DNA from: Streptomyces sp. WAC05374
GTDB lineage: Bacteria; Actinomycetota; Actinomycetes; Streptomycetales; Streptomycetaceae
DNA: 64,000 nt
Assembly (NCBI RefSeq): GCF_004353505.1
Contig: NZ_SMNQ01000009.1
Span: 124,001-188,000 of the forward strand
Direction of reading: 5' to 3'
Below the pieces are notes generated by a model. That model did not search any database and was not told the DNA's origin. It was given only the letters and a program-made list of their open reading frames with translations. A program made the translations under genes and the position numbers. This document shows, piece by piece, positions 15,227-22,681 of the stretch. Positions within the stretch are counted from its first letter, which is position 1. Each line of letters opens with the position of its first letter.

Positions 15227-16911
15227 TGTCCGGACTTCTCCCGTTCCTTTTCGTACTGCTCGACGTTCCGGTTGTGCTCCTCGTTGGTCACCGAGAACAC
15301 CGTCTTGTCCTCGTTGATCGACACGAAGTAGTACCAGGGACCCGGGGTCGGTTTCAGCGCGGAATTGATGGCGTCGACACCGGGATTGCTGATCGGCCCG
15401 GGCGTCAGGCCCTTGATGTCATAGGTGTTGTACGGATCGTCGATCTTGCGCAGGTCCGACACCGCACCGACGTCGAGGGTGCTTTCTTCCTTGATGTAGT
15501 TGATGGTGGAGTCGAATTCGAGCCGGCCGACGGTCTCGATGTTGTTCGGCTTGAGGCGGTTGTACACGACGCGCGACACCTTGTCGAAGTCGTGCTTGTA
15601 CTTGCCCTCCACCTGCACCAGGCTGGCGACGGTCAGCAGCTCCCACGGACCCTTGAGACCCAGCGACGCGGCCTTGTTCTCGATGTCGAGCTTTCCGTAT
15701 TCGGCGTTCGCCCGGGCGACCATCTTCTTGAGGACGTCCTCCGGCTTGGCCCCCTTGGCCACCGGGTAACTGGCCGGGAAGAGGAAGCCTTCCAGCGGGT
15801 CCTTGACGTCGGGGTGGCCGGTCGCCCACTCCGGCAGGCCGAGGGTCTTCGCCTTCGCCTTGGCGACCGACTTGGTGGTGCCCGGCTTGAGTTCGAGTTT
15901 CTTGTCGATCTCCGCGTAGATGTAGGCGCTCCGCTTGCCCTCGGGAATGGTGAGGGCGTTCCGGTTCTCCGGATTGAGCATGGCCTCGACGGCGCTGGCG
16001 GCGGACATCCCCTTCTTCAGGGTGTAGACGCCGTCCTGGATGCTCTTGCCGCGGGGGTTCTTCTCCTGGGCGGAGACGAAGGCGCCCTGGCTCTTGACCA
16101 CGCCGTGCTCGACGAGGAGGGCGGCGATCTCGTAACCGCCGGCGCCCTTGGGGATCTCGACCTGGACGGTCTCGCTCGTTCCCTCACCGGTGAAGTCGGG
16201 CGCCGGGCCGAACTGGCCCTGCCAGAACTGGTAGCCGACGTAGCCGACGCCGCCGGCGCCGCCCGCCATGACCAGCGCGACGACCAGGCAGGCGAGGCCG
16301 TTGCGGCTCTTGCGCTTCTTCTGCGGCTTGCCACCCCGGCGGCCCTGGCCCCCGCCGCGCCGGGACGAGCCCGCGTCGCCGTCGGGGTCGTCGTCGTGGC
16401 CGTCGTCCGGTCCCCCGTCCGGTGCGCCGTCCGAGAAGAACGGGTGGCTCTCCTCCTCCGGTTCCCGGTGCGCCGGCTCCCGCGGCGGGCCGGGCTCCGG
16501 CTCGGCCCGCCGCTGGCCCGGGGGCTGCGGCGGCGGGTACGCCTCGGGGGTGCCGTACAGGTCGGGGCCCTGGGCGGCGTACGGGTCGGCCGGCGCGTGG
16601 GCCCCGTAGGGCATCGCCGTCTGCTGGCCGGTGTCCCAGGCGCCCGTGTCGTACGGCTGTTGACCGCCGTAGGGCTGCCCCGCGTAGGTCTGCTGGGCGT
16701 GGTACTCCTGAGGGGCGTGGTACTGCTGCTCGCCGTAACCCTGCTGCGGCTGCTGCTGGTACGGGTCCTGCTGGTCTCCGTACTGCGCCTGCTGGTTCCC
16801 GTACTGCGCCTGCTGGTAGTAGGCCTGCTGACCTTCCCACCCCTGGTTCCCGTGAGCCGGGTCCTCGGGGTGCCACGGTTCGGAGCCGGGGCTCCGGCCA
16901 TACTCAGTCAT
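15223..16911 (-). CDS. mltG: Endolytic murein transglycosylase MltG
   Basis: Cleaves nascent peptidoglycan glycan strands at the membrane. The 562-residue protein is cytoplasmic at the N-terminus: residues ~27-90 are a Gln/Tyr/Gly-rich repeat-like stretch (YGNQQAQYGDQQ, YQQQPQQGYGEQQ), ~100-200 are Pro- and Asp-rich, then a basic KPQKKRKSRN and a single membrane segment at ~205-228. The extracellular YceG domain follows, with a LysM-like start and the catalytic Glu region TVASLVQVEGKY, RVVYNRLKP and FDSTINY. ATG at 16911. Only a weak GGGGAT lies upstream, and an inverted repeat (16921-16972) sits just before the start. Confidence 0.95.
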   Translation of the reverse strand: MTEYGRSPGSEPWHPEDPAHGNQGWEGQQAYYQQAQYGNQQAQYGDQQDPYQQQPQQGYGEQQYHAPQEYHAQQTYAGQPYGGQQPYDTGAWDTGQQTAMPYGAHAPADPYAAQGPDLYGTPEAYPPPQPPGQRRAEPEPGPPREPAHREPEEESHPFFSDGAPDGGPDDGHDDDPDGDAGSSRRGGGQGRRGGKPQKKRKSRNGLACLVVALVMAGGAGGVGYVGYQFWQGQFGPAPDFTGEGTSETVQVEIPKGAGGYEIAALLVEHGVVKSQGAFVSAQEKNPRGKSIQDGVYTLKKGMSAASAVEAMLNPENRNALTIPEGKRSAYIYAEIDKKLELKPGTTKSVAKAKAKTLGLPEWATGHPDVKDPLEGFLFPASYPVAKGAKPEDVLKKMVARANAEYGKLDIENKAASLGLKGPWELLTVASLVQVEGKYKHDFDKVSRVVYNRLKPNNIETVGRLEFDSTINYIKEESTLDVGAVSDLRKIDDPYNTYDIKGLTPGPISNPGVDAINSALKPTPGPWYYFVSINEDKTVFSVTNEEHNRNVEQYEKEREKSGQ

Positions 16912-16920
16912 CGATCCCCA

Positions 16921-16972
16921 AACAGCCGCGAGGCGTCCGGACGATCCGCCTCTACGTAGCGCGGCGGCTGTT
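16921..16972 (-). repeat. Inverted repeat in the mltG leader
   Basis: AACAGCCGC (16921-16929) and GCGGCTGTT (16964-16972) are perfect 9-nt arms with a 34-nt loop. They lie between ruvX and mltG, ending 9 nt before the mltG ATG, so a hairpin here could affect its translation. Confidence 0.5.
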
Positions 16973-17012
16973 CGAACACCGCCGCGTAGCGGGGAACGTT
17001 ACCGTATCGCGA

Positions 17013-17477
17013 TCAGATGACCACTTCGACGCTCTCTCCGGGCGGATTACCCGATACCCGTTCGGACTCAAGAGCGTTCTGAAGGATGATCACAGCGGCT
17101 GCCTGATCGATGACAGACCGGCCCTTTCTGGACTTCACGCCCGACGCGCGCAGCCCCTGACTCGCCGTCACTGTGGTCATCCTCTCGTCCACGAGCCGCA
17201 CCGGAACGGGGGCGACGCCACGGGCGAGTTCCTGGACGAAGGCGCGGACCTTGGCCGCGGCCGGGCCCTCGCCCCCACTGAGGGAGCGAGGGAGGCCGAC
17301 CACGATCTCGATGGGTTCGTACTCCTCGGTGATCTGCCGCAACCGCCGGTGGGCGGCCGGGACATCACGTCCCGGCACGGTCTCCACCGGCGTGGCGAGG
17401 ACCCCGTCGGGGTCGCACGAGGCGACCCCGATCCGGGCGTCCCCGACGTCGATCGCGAGCCGGCGGCCGCGTCTCAT
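17013..17477 (-). CDS. ruvX: RuvX / YqgF family Holliday junction resolvase or pre-16S rRNA nuclease
   Basis: A 154-residue RNase H-fold nuclease. The family is linked to pre-16S rRNA end processing and, in mycobacteria, Holliday junction resolution. Visible residues are the first Asp in AIDVGDARIGVA, the VVGLPRSLSG strand, the LVDERMTTVTA acid pair and the last Asp in KGRSVIDQAAAVIIL. The ATG at 17477 shares one base with the alaS stop (TGATG), so it is coupled to alaS. Confidence 0.95.
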   Translation of the reverse strand: MRRGRRLAIDVGDARIGVASCDPDGVLATPVETVPGRDVPAAHRRLRQITEEYEPIEIVVGLPRSLSGGEGPAAAKVRAFVQELARGVAPVPVRLVDERMTTVTASQGLRASGVKSRKGRSVIDQAAAVIILQNALESERVSGNPPGESVEVVI

Positions 17478-20146
17478 CAGACGGTGTCCGCGACGAGCCG
17501 CTCGACGGCGACGATGGCCTCGCCGACGGCCTCGGCGTTCTGACCGCCGCCCTGGGCGACGTCCGGCTTGCCGCCACCGCCGCCACCGAGGGTCTTGGCG
17601 GCCGTGCGGACCAGGTCGCCGGCCTTCAGACCCCGCTCGCGGGCGGCCTCGTTGGTGGCGATGACCGTCAGCGGACGGCCGTTCGCCGTGGTGAACAGGG
17701 CGACGACGGCCGGGCGGTCGCCGGGGATGCGGCCGCGCACGTCCAGGACGAGCTTGCGCAGGTCGTCGGCGGAGGTGCCGTCGGGGACCTGGCCGGTCAC
17801 CAGGGCCACGCCGCGGACGTCCTGGGCGCCCTGGGCGAGACCGGCGGCGGCCTGCAGCACCTTCTCGGCGCGGAACTTCTCGATCTCCTTCTCGGCGTCC
17901 TTCAGCTTGGCCAGCATGCCGGAGATCTTCTCGGGGAGTTCCTCGGGACGGCCCTTGACCAGCTCCTGGAGCTGGGCGACGACCGTGTGCTCCCTGGCGA
18001 GGAAGTTGTACGCGTCGACACCGACGAGGGCCTCGATGCGGCGCACGCCGGAACCGATCGACGACTCGCCGAGCAGCTTCACCAGACCGAGCTGGGCGGT
18101 GTTGTGGACGTGCGTACCGCCGCACAGCTCCTTGGAGAAGTCACCGATGGTGACCACGCGGACGCGCTCGCCGTACTTCTCGCCGAACTCGGCGATGGCG
18201 CCCTGCCGCTTGGCCTCGTCGATCGCCATGACCTCGGCGTGCACGTCGAGCTCGCGGGCGAGCACCTCGTTGATCTTCTGCTCGACGTCCGTCATGACCG
18301 TCTGCGGCACGGCGGAGGGCGAGCCGAAGTCGAACCGGAACCGGCCGGGCTGGTTCTCGGAACCGGCCTGGGCGGCCGTCGGGCCGAGGGCGTCGCGCAG
18401 CGCCTGGTGGGTCAGGTGGGTGGCGCTGTGGGCGCGGGCGATGGCACGGCGGCGCTTGACGTCGATGGTGGCGTACGCGGTGGAGCCGACGGTCACCTCG
18501 CCGACCTGCACCGAGCCCTTGTGGACGGAGACGCCCGGGACCGGCTGCTGGACGTCGCGCACCTCGATGACGGCGCCGCTGTGCAGCCTGATCCGCCCGG
18601 TGTCGGCGATCTGGCCGCCGCCCTCGGCGTAGAACGGCGTGCGGTCGAGGACGACCTCGATCTCGTCGCCCTCGGTGGCGGCCGGCGAGGGCACGCCGTT
18701 GACCAGCAGGCCGACGACGGTGGTCTCGCCCTCGGTGTTGGTGTAGCCCACGAACTCCGTGGCGCCGGAGGTGTCGGCGATCTCGCGGTACGCGGAGACG
18801 TCGGCGTGACCGGTCTTCTTGGCGCGGGCGTCGGCCTTGGCGCGGTCGCGCTGCTCCTGCATCAGGCGGCGGAAGCCGGTCTCGTCCACGGAGAGGCCCT
18901 GCTCGGCGGCCATCTCCAGGGTGAGGTCGATGGGGAAGCCCCAGGTGTCGTGGAGCAGGAACGCCTTGTCGCCGGAGAGGACCGTGCCGCCGGCGGCCTT
19001 GGTCTCGGTCACGGCGGTGTCGAGGATGTTCGTGCCGCCCTTGAGGGCCTTGAGGAACGCGGCCTCCTCGGCGAGGGCGACGGTCTCGATGCGCTTGCGG
19101 TCGGTCTCCAGCTCCGGGTACTGCTCGCCCATCGTCCTGATGACGGTGTCGACGAGGTCGCCGACGACCGGACCCGAGGCGCCCAGCATGCGCATGTTGC
19201 GCACGGCGCGGCGCATGATGCGGCGCAGCACATAGCCGCGGCCCTCGTTGCCGGGGGTGACGCCGTCGCCGATGAGCATCACGGACGTACGCATGTGGTC
19301 GGCGACCACACGCAGCGAGACGTCGCTGGCGTGGGCCTGGCCGTAGCGCACACCGGTCAGCTCGGTGGCCTTGTCGATGACGACCTTCAGGGTGTCGGTC
19401 TCGTACATGTTCTGTACGCCCTGGAGGATCATCGCCAGGCGCTCGAGACCGAGGCCCGTGTCGATGTTCTTGCTCGGCAGGTCGCCGAGGATCTCGAAGT
19501 CCTCCTTGGAGGTGCCCTCGCCGCGCTCGTACTGCATGAAGACCAGGTTCCAGATCTCCACGTACCGCTCGTCGTTGACGGCCGGCCCGCCCTCGGCGCC
19601 GAACTCGGGGCCGCGGTCGTAGTTGATCTCGGAGCACGGGCCGCAGGGGCCGGGGACGCCCATGGACCAGAAGTTGTCCTTCTTGCCCAGGCGCTGGATG
19701 CGCTCGGCGGGGACGCCGACGACGTCGCGCCAGATCTGCTCGGCCTCGTCGTCGTCCTGGTAGACGGTGATCCAGAGCTTCTCGGGCTCCAGGCCGTAAC
19801 CGCCGTGCGCGACCGGGGTGGTCAGCAGCTCCCAGGCGAGCTTGATGGCGCCTTCCTTGAAGTAGTCGCCGAAGGAGAAGTTGCCGCACATCTGGAAGAA
19901 CGTGCCGTGGCGGGTGGTCTTGCCGACCTCTTCGATGTCCGGCGTGCGCACGCACTTCTGGACGCTGGAGGCGCGGGCGTACGGCGGCTTCTCCTCACCG
20001 AGGAAGAAGGGCTTGAACGGCACCATGCCGGCGTTGACCAGGAGCAGAGTCGGGTCGTCCGCGATGAGCGACGCCGAAGGGACGACGGTGTGCCCGCGCT
20101 CCTCGAAGAAGCTCAGCCAGCGGCGGCGGATTTCAGCCGACTCCAT
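17477..20146 (-). CDS. alaS: Alanyl-tRNA synthetase
   Basis: An 889-residue class II synthetase, full length. Order: catalytic core (~1-270; RRRWLSFFEERGH, MCGNFSFGDYFKEGA), tRNA-recognition domain, editing domain with zinc ligands HSATHLTHQAL and CGGTHVHNTAQLG, and the C-terminal DHHA1 C-Ala domain ending with a Gly-rich GGGGGGKPDVAQGGG. The ATG at 20146 shares one base with the stop of the DUF6167 gene. The alaS-ruvX-mltG-aroE order is the standard actinobacterial one. Confidence 0.98.
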   Translation of the reverse strand: MESAEIRRRWLSFFEERGHTVVPSASLIADDPTLLLVNAGMVPFKPFFLGEEKPPYARASSVQKCVRTPDIEEVGKTTRHGTFFQMCGNFSFGDYFKEGAIKLAWELLTTPVAHGGYGLEPEKLWITVYQDDDEAEQIWRDVVGVPAERIQRLGKKDNFWSMGVPGPCGPCSEINYDRGPEFGAEGGPAVNDERYVEIWNLVFMQYERGEGTSKEDFEILGDLPSKNIDTGLGLERLAMILQGVQNMYETDTLKVVIDKATELTGVRYGQAHASDVSLRVVADHMRTSVMLIGDGVTPGNEGRGYVLRRIMRRAVRNMRMLGASGPVVGDLVDTVIRTMGEQYPELETDRKRIETVALAEEAAFLKALKGGTNILDTAVTETKAAGGTVLSGDKAFLLHDTWGFPIDLTLEMAAEQGLSVDETGFRRLMQEQRDRAKADARAKKTGHADVSAYREIADTSGATEFVGYTNTEGETTVVGLLVNGVPSPAATEGDEIEVVLDRTPFYAEGGGQIADTGRIRLHSGAVIEVRDVQQPVPGVSVHKGSVQVGEVTVGSTAYATIDVKRRRAIARAHSATHLTHQALRDALGPTAAQAGSENQPGRFRFDFGSPSAVPQTVMTDVEQKINEVLARELDVHAEVMAIDEAKRQGAIAEFGEKYGERVRVVTIGDFSKELCGGTHVHNTAQLGLVKLLGESSIGSGVRRIEALVGVDAYNFLAREHTVVAQLQELVKGRPEELPEKISGMLAKLKDAEKEIEKFRAEKVLQAAAGLAQGAQDVRGVALVTGQVPDGTSADDLRKLVLDVRGRIPGDRPAVVALFTTANGRPLTVIATNEAARERGLKAGDLVRTAAKTLGGGGGGKPDVAQGGGQNAEAVGEAIVAVERLVADTV

Positions 20147-20484
20147 CAGTGGTCCTCATTCCGGTTGTACGAGTGGTTGGTGGGGTACGGGGGGCGGGGC
20201 TCCCGGCCGTCCAGGGCGGCGGCGCGGCGCGGCGCCGGGAGGGCGGGGTCGTCGGCCGGTGCCTCCAGGCCCAGTGCCTCGCCCAGTTCGGCCTCGCGCT
20301 GGAGCATGCCCGCCCGGACGTCGAGGGCGAATTCCTTGAGCCGGTGGCCGGTCTCGATCGCCTTGTCGGCAGCCTGGGCGGCGAGGCTCTCGGGCGTGAG
20401 CTTCTTCAGCTTGCGATTGACCTTGGTGGTGGCCCACACGCCGGCTGCGGCGCCCGCGGTGAACCAGAAAGCTCGGCGGAACAT
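20146..20484 (-). CDS. DUF6167 family small membrane-associated protein
   Basis: 112 residues, function unknown. A hydrophobic N-terminus (FRRAFWFTAGAAAGVWATT) that may insert in the membrane is followed by a basic KVNRKLKKL patch and amphipathic helices. The sequence matches what I remember as DUF6167, found before alaS in streptomycetes. Its stop overlaps the alaS start by one base, and it begins 8 nt after the DUF948 gene, so the three are one transcript. Confidence 0.85.
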   Translation of the reverse strand: MFRRAFWFTAGAAAGVWATTKVNRKLKKLTPESLAAQAADKAIETGHRLKEFALDVRAGMLQREAELGEALGLEAPADDPALPAPRRAAALDGREPRPPYPTNHSYNRNEDH

Positions 20485-20492
20485 CCCTTGCG

Positions 20493-20924
20493 TCAGCCCT
20501 TCCGCTTCCGGCCCCTGGCTCCCGGCACCGTACGGCCGACGATCACCGTACGCCGGGGCTGCTCGGCCGGCTTGTCGTTCTTGTTCCGGCTCATCGCCCG
20601 GCGCACGCCGTAGCCGAACGCCGCGACCTTGACGAGCGGTCCGCCGAAGGTGGAGGCGACCGTCGTGGAGAGCGCGGAGGCGTTGGAGGTGACTTCCTGG
20701 ACGTCCGACGCGATGGCGTCGACCCGGTCGAGCTGGGTCTGTGCGGAGCGGACGGTCGCGGAGGCGTCGGCCAGCAGCGGGACCGCCTGCTCGGTCACCT
20801 CGGCCACGAGTCGGGTGGTCGCCCTGAGCGCCTGGGCCAGCCTCACCAGCACCACGGCCAGGAAGGAGACCAGGATCGCCCAGAAGACGGCGACCAGGAT
20901 TCCGGCAACCTCTCCACCGGTCAC
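20493..20924 (-). CDS. DUF948 domain membrane protein
   Basis: About 143 residues. One N-terminal membrane segment (VAGILVAVFWAILVSFLAVVL) is followed by a long helical region (TEQAVPLLADASATVRSAQ) typical of DUF948, then a basic tail ending GARGRKRKG. DUF948 proteins resemble methyl-accepting coiled coils, but the role is unknown. The GTG at 20924 gives the family-like TGGEVAGIL start; an ATG at 20945 is the alternative and neither has a good ribosome site. First gene of the alaS transcript. A TAGGCT -10-like hexamer lies at 20979-20974. Confidence 0.82.
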   Translation of the reverse strand: MTGGEVAGILVAVFWAILVSFLAVVLVRLAQALRATTRLVAEVTEQAVPLLADASATVRSAQTQLDRVDAIASDVQEVTSNASALSTTVASTFGGPLVKVAAFGYGVRRAMSRNKNDKPAEQPRRTVIVGRTVPGARGRKRKG

Positions 20925-21137
20925 TGCGCGCACCGCTCTCTGCATCGTCGGACGTCGAAAAAGTCGTTCTCCGAGCCTATCGCGCCCGCGCTCGCTCCCC
21001 GTACCGCATTAGGCGGGGAGAGGCGCGGTCTGCGCGGCGGCGGAGGGAACCGGCCGAACCGGTGCGGCCGCCGGGGCAGTTCCGGCCGGCGCCCGGATCG
21101 CCGCCCGTCGGGCGGAGGCGCGGGGGCACGCAACGCG

Positions 21138-21174
21138 GAAGCCCGCCGCTCCCCGGAAGGGAACGGCGGGCTTC
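21138..21174 (-). terminator. Terminator after rpsD
   Basis: GAAGCCCGCCG (21138-21148) and CGGCGGGCTTC (21164-21174) form a perfect 11-bp stem with a 15-nt loop, 15 nt beyond the rpsD stop. Confidence 0.75.
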
Positions 21175-21188
21175 GCCACACGCCAGGA

Positions 21189-21803
21189 TCAGCGGGCGTA
21201 GTACTCGACGACGAGCTGCTCGTCGCAGATGACCGGGATTTCCTTGCGGTTCGGCTCGCGGTCCAGGCGGAAGGCCAGGGCCTTCAGGTTGACCTGGAGG
21301 TAGCGCGGGGTCTCGCCGTCGGGGGCGAAGCCGCCCTCACGCGCGACCTGGAACAGGCTCTTGCTGCGGCTGCGCTCGCGGACCATCACGACGTCGTCGG
21401 GACGGACGCGGAACGACGGCTTGTCGACCTTGCCGCCGTTGACCTCGATGTGGCCGTGAACGACCATCTGACGGGCCTGGTAGATGGTGCGGGCGATGCC
21501 CGAACGCAGGACCAGGGCGTCGAGACGGCGCTCGAGCTCGACGACCAGCGCCTCGCCCGTCTTGCCCTCGGCCTTCTTGGCACGGTCGTAGGCGCGCGCC
21601 ATCTGGCGCTCGCTGATGTCGTACTGGGCGCGCAGACGCTGCTTCTCGAGCAGACGGACCTTGTAGTCCGAGTTCTGCTTGCGGCCACGGCCGTGCTCGC
21701 CCGGCGGGTAGGGGCGGGCCTCGAAGTACTTGACGGCCTTGGGCGTCAGCGCGATGCCGAGCGCGCGAGACTTCTTGACCTTGGGACGCGACTGGTTAGG
21801 CAC
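21189..21803 (-). CDS. rpsD: 30S ribosomal protein S4, zinc-free form
   Basis: Primary 16S rRNA-binding protein of the small subunit. 204 residues, full length, with the S4 RNA-binding domain (ERRLDALVLRSGIARTIYQA, VNGGKVDKPSFRVRPDD). The N-terminal zinc ribbon of the Cys-containing type is absent: the first 60 residues hold no Cys, so this is a C-minus paralogue type. It lies alone rather than in the alpha operon, as in other streptomycetes. The GTG start at 21803 follows GGAGGTCTGGAG. An iron box begins 24 nt upstream. Confidence 0.97.
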   Translation of the reverse strand: MPNQSRPKVKKSRALGIALTPKAVKYFEARPYPPGEHGRGRKQNSDYKVRLLEKQRLRAQYDISERQMARAYDRAKKAEGKTGEALVVELERRLDALVLRSGIARTIYQARQMVVHGHIEVNGGKVDKPSFRVRPDDVVMVRERSRSKSLFQVAREGGFAPDGETPRYLQVNLKALAFRLDREPNRKEIPVICDEQLVVEYYAR

Positions 21804-21826
21804 GTTCTCCAGACCTCCGATATAGG

Positions 21827-21845
21827 TTAGGTTAGGCTTACCTTA
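21827..21845. promoter_or_regulatory. Iron box (DmdR/IdeR-type operator)
   Basis: TTAGGTTAGGCTTACCTTA matches the 19-bp actinobacterial iron box TTAGGTTAGGCTAACCTAA at 17 of 19 positions. It lies between rpsD and the DUF2470 gene, 14 nt upstream of the latter's ATG and just 3 nt before its ribosome site. It would therefore cover the start of that transcript. It also lies 24 nt upstream of the rpsD GTG. Confidence 0.85.
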
Positions 21846-21859
21846 ATCAAGGAGATCGC

Positions 21860-22681
21860 ATGTCGAGCCCTGGGAACACCACGCGCATCACAGACAGCAG
21901 CACAAAGAGCGATGCTCCTGCTTCGCAGAGCATCGATGTGACGGAGGTCCGATCAGCTCATGGTCAGCCGCGTCCCAGCGGGCTTGAAACCGCCCGGATG
22001 CCGTCAGCAGCCGAGCGCACACGAACTCTCGTACAGAGTACATGCTCCGCGGCCGTGATCGTCCCGGGGGCGGAAGGGGCCCGGCCCGACCAGCTCGTGC
22101 CCCAGGCCCGGACGGTCGGCACGGACGGCGCCGTGTACCTGCTGTTCCCGGCCGACGCCCCGGTGGTGCGGGCCGCCACGCACGCGCAGGACGACGAGCT
22201 GCCCGCGGTGCTGGAGGTGACGGACGTGGCTCCCGTGGCGGTGCCCCACCGTATCCGGGGCCGCGCCTGGGTCCACGGCTGGCTGACCCTCGCCCCCGGC
22301 ATCGCCGAGCCCGGGCTGATGATGCTGCGCCTGGAGATCGGCGAGGTGTACGTCGACGACCTCTGGGGCGACGCGACGGTCGGCGCCCGGGACTTCGCCG
22401 AAGCCCTGCCGGACCCGCTCCTGGAGTACGAGACCGAGCTGCTCCAGCACCTCGCGGCCGTCCACGACGACCACGTGCAGGGACTGAGCGGCCTGCTCGG
22501 GCACCGTGCCGGCGTCCGGCGCGTGGTTCCGCTGGCGCTGGACCGGTTCGGGCTGCGGGTGCGCTGCCGTGACACGGCGGGGCACCACTTCGACGCGCGC
22601 TTCGACTTCCCCGAGCCCGTGCGGGACATCCACGGGCTGCGCCGCGCCATGCACGCCCTGTTCGAGGCGGCGCGGGACTGA
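21860..22681 (+). CDS. DUF2470 domain protein, probable iron/heme-related
   Basis: 273 residues. The first ~60 are Ser/Thr-rich and poorly conserved in look; a beta-rich FMN-binding split-barrel-like region follows (TVGTDGAVYLLFPADAPVV, WVHGWLTLAPGIAEPGL), and a C-terminal DUF2470 domain (LLQHLAAVHDDHVQGLSGLL, FDARFDFPEPVRD). DUF2470 occurs in HugZ-like heme oxygenases. The ATG at 21860 has AAGGAG five bases upstream. The iron box immediately upstream predicts induction on iron starvation by loss of DmdR1 repression. Its stop abuts the rarA stop with no gap. Confidence 0.8.
   Translation: MSSPGNTTRITDSSTKSDAPASQSIDVTEVRSAHGQPRPSGLETARMPSAAERTRTLVQSTCSAAVIVPGAEGARPDQLVPQARTVGTDGAVYLLFPADAPVVRAATHAQDDELPAVLEVTDVAPVAVPHRIRGRAWVHGWLTLAPGIAEPGLMMLRLEIGEVYVDDLWGDATVGARDFAEALPDPLLEYETELLQHLAAVHDDHVQGLSGLLGHRAGVRRVVPLALDRFGLRVRCRDTAGHHFDARFDFPEPVRDIHGLRRAMHALFEAARD

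Noticed and set aside
16640..16840. A minisatellite or CRISPR-like array in the Gln/Tyr-rich 5' part of mltG
   Set aside because: The repeats are irregular in length and sequence at DNA level and stay in frame as low-complexity protein; there are no constant repeats with unique spacers.
7126..20945. A biosynthetic gene cluster because of aromatic amino-acid and acyl/peptidase genes
   Set aside because: Shikimate, alaS, efp and nusB genes are in their standard actinobacterial order; no core synthase, tailoring enzyme or transporter is present.
21821..21850. A Zur box controlling rpsD
   Set aside because: The palindrome reads TTAGGTTAGGCTTACCTTA, which is the iron-box pattern; the AT-rich Zur pattern is not present.
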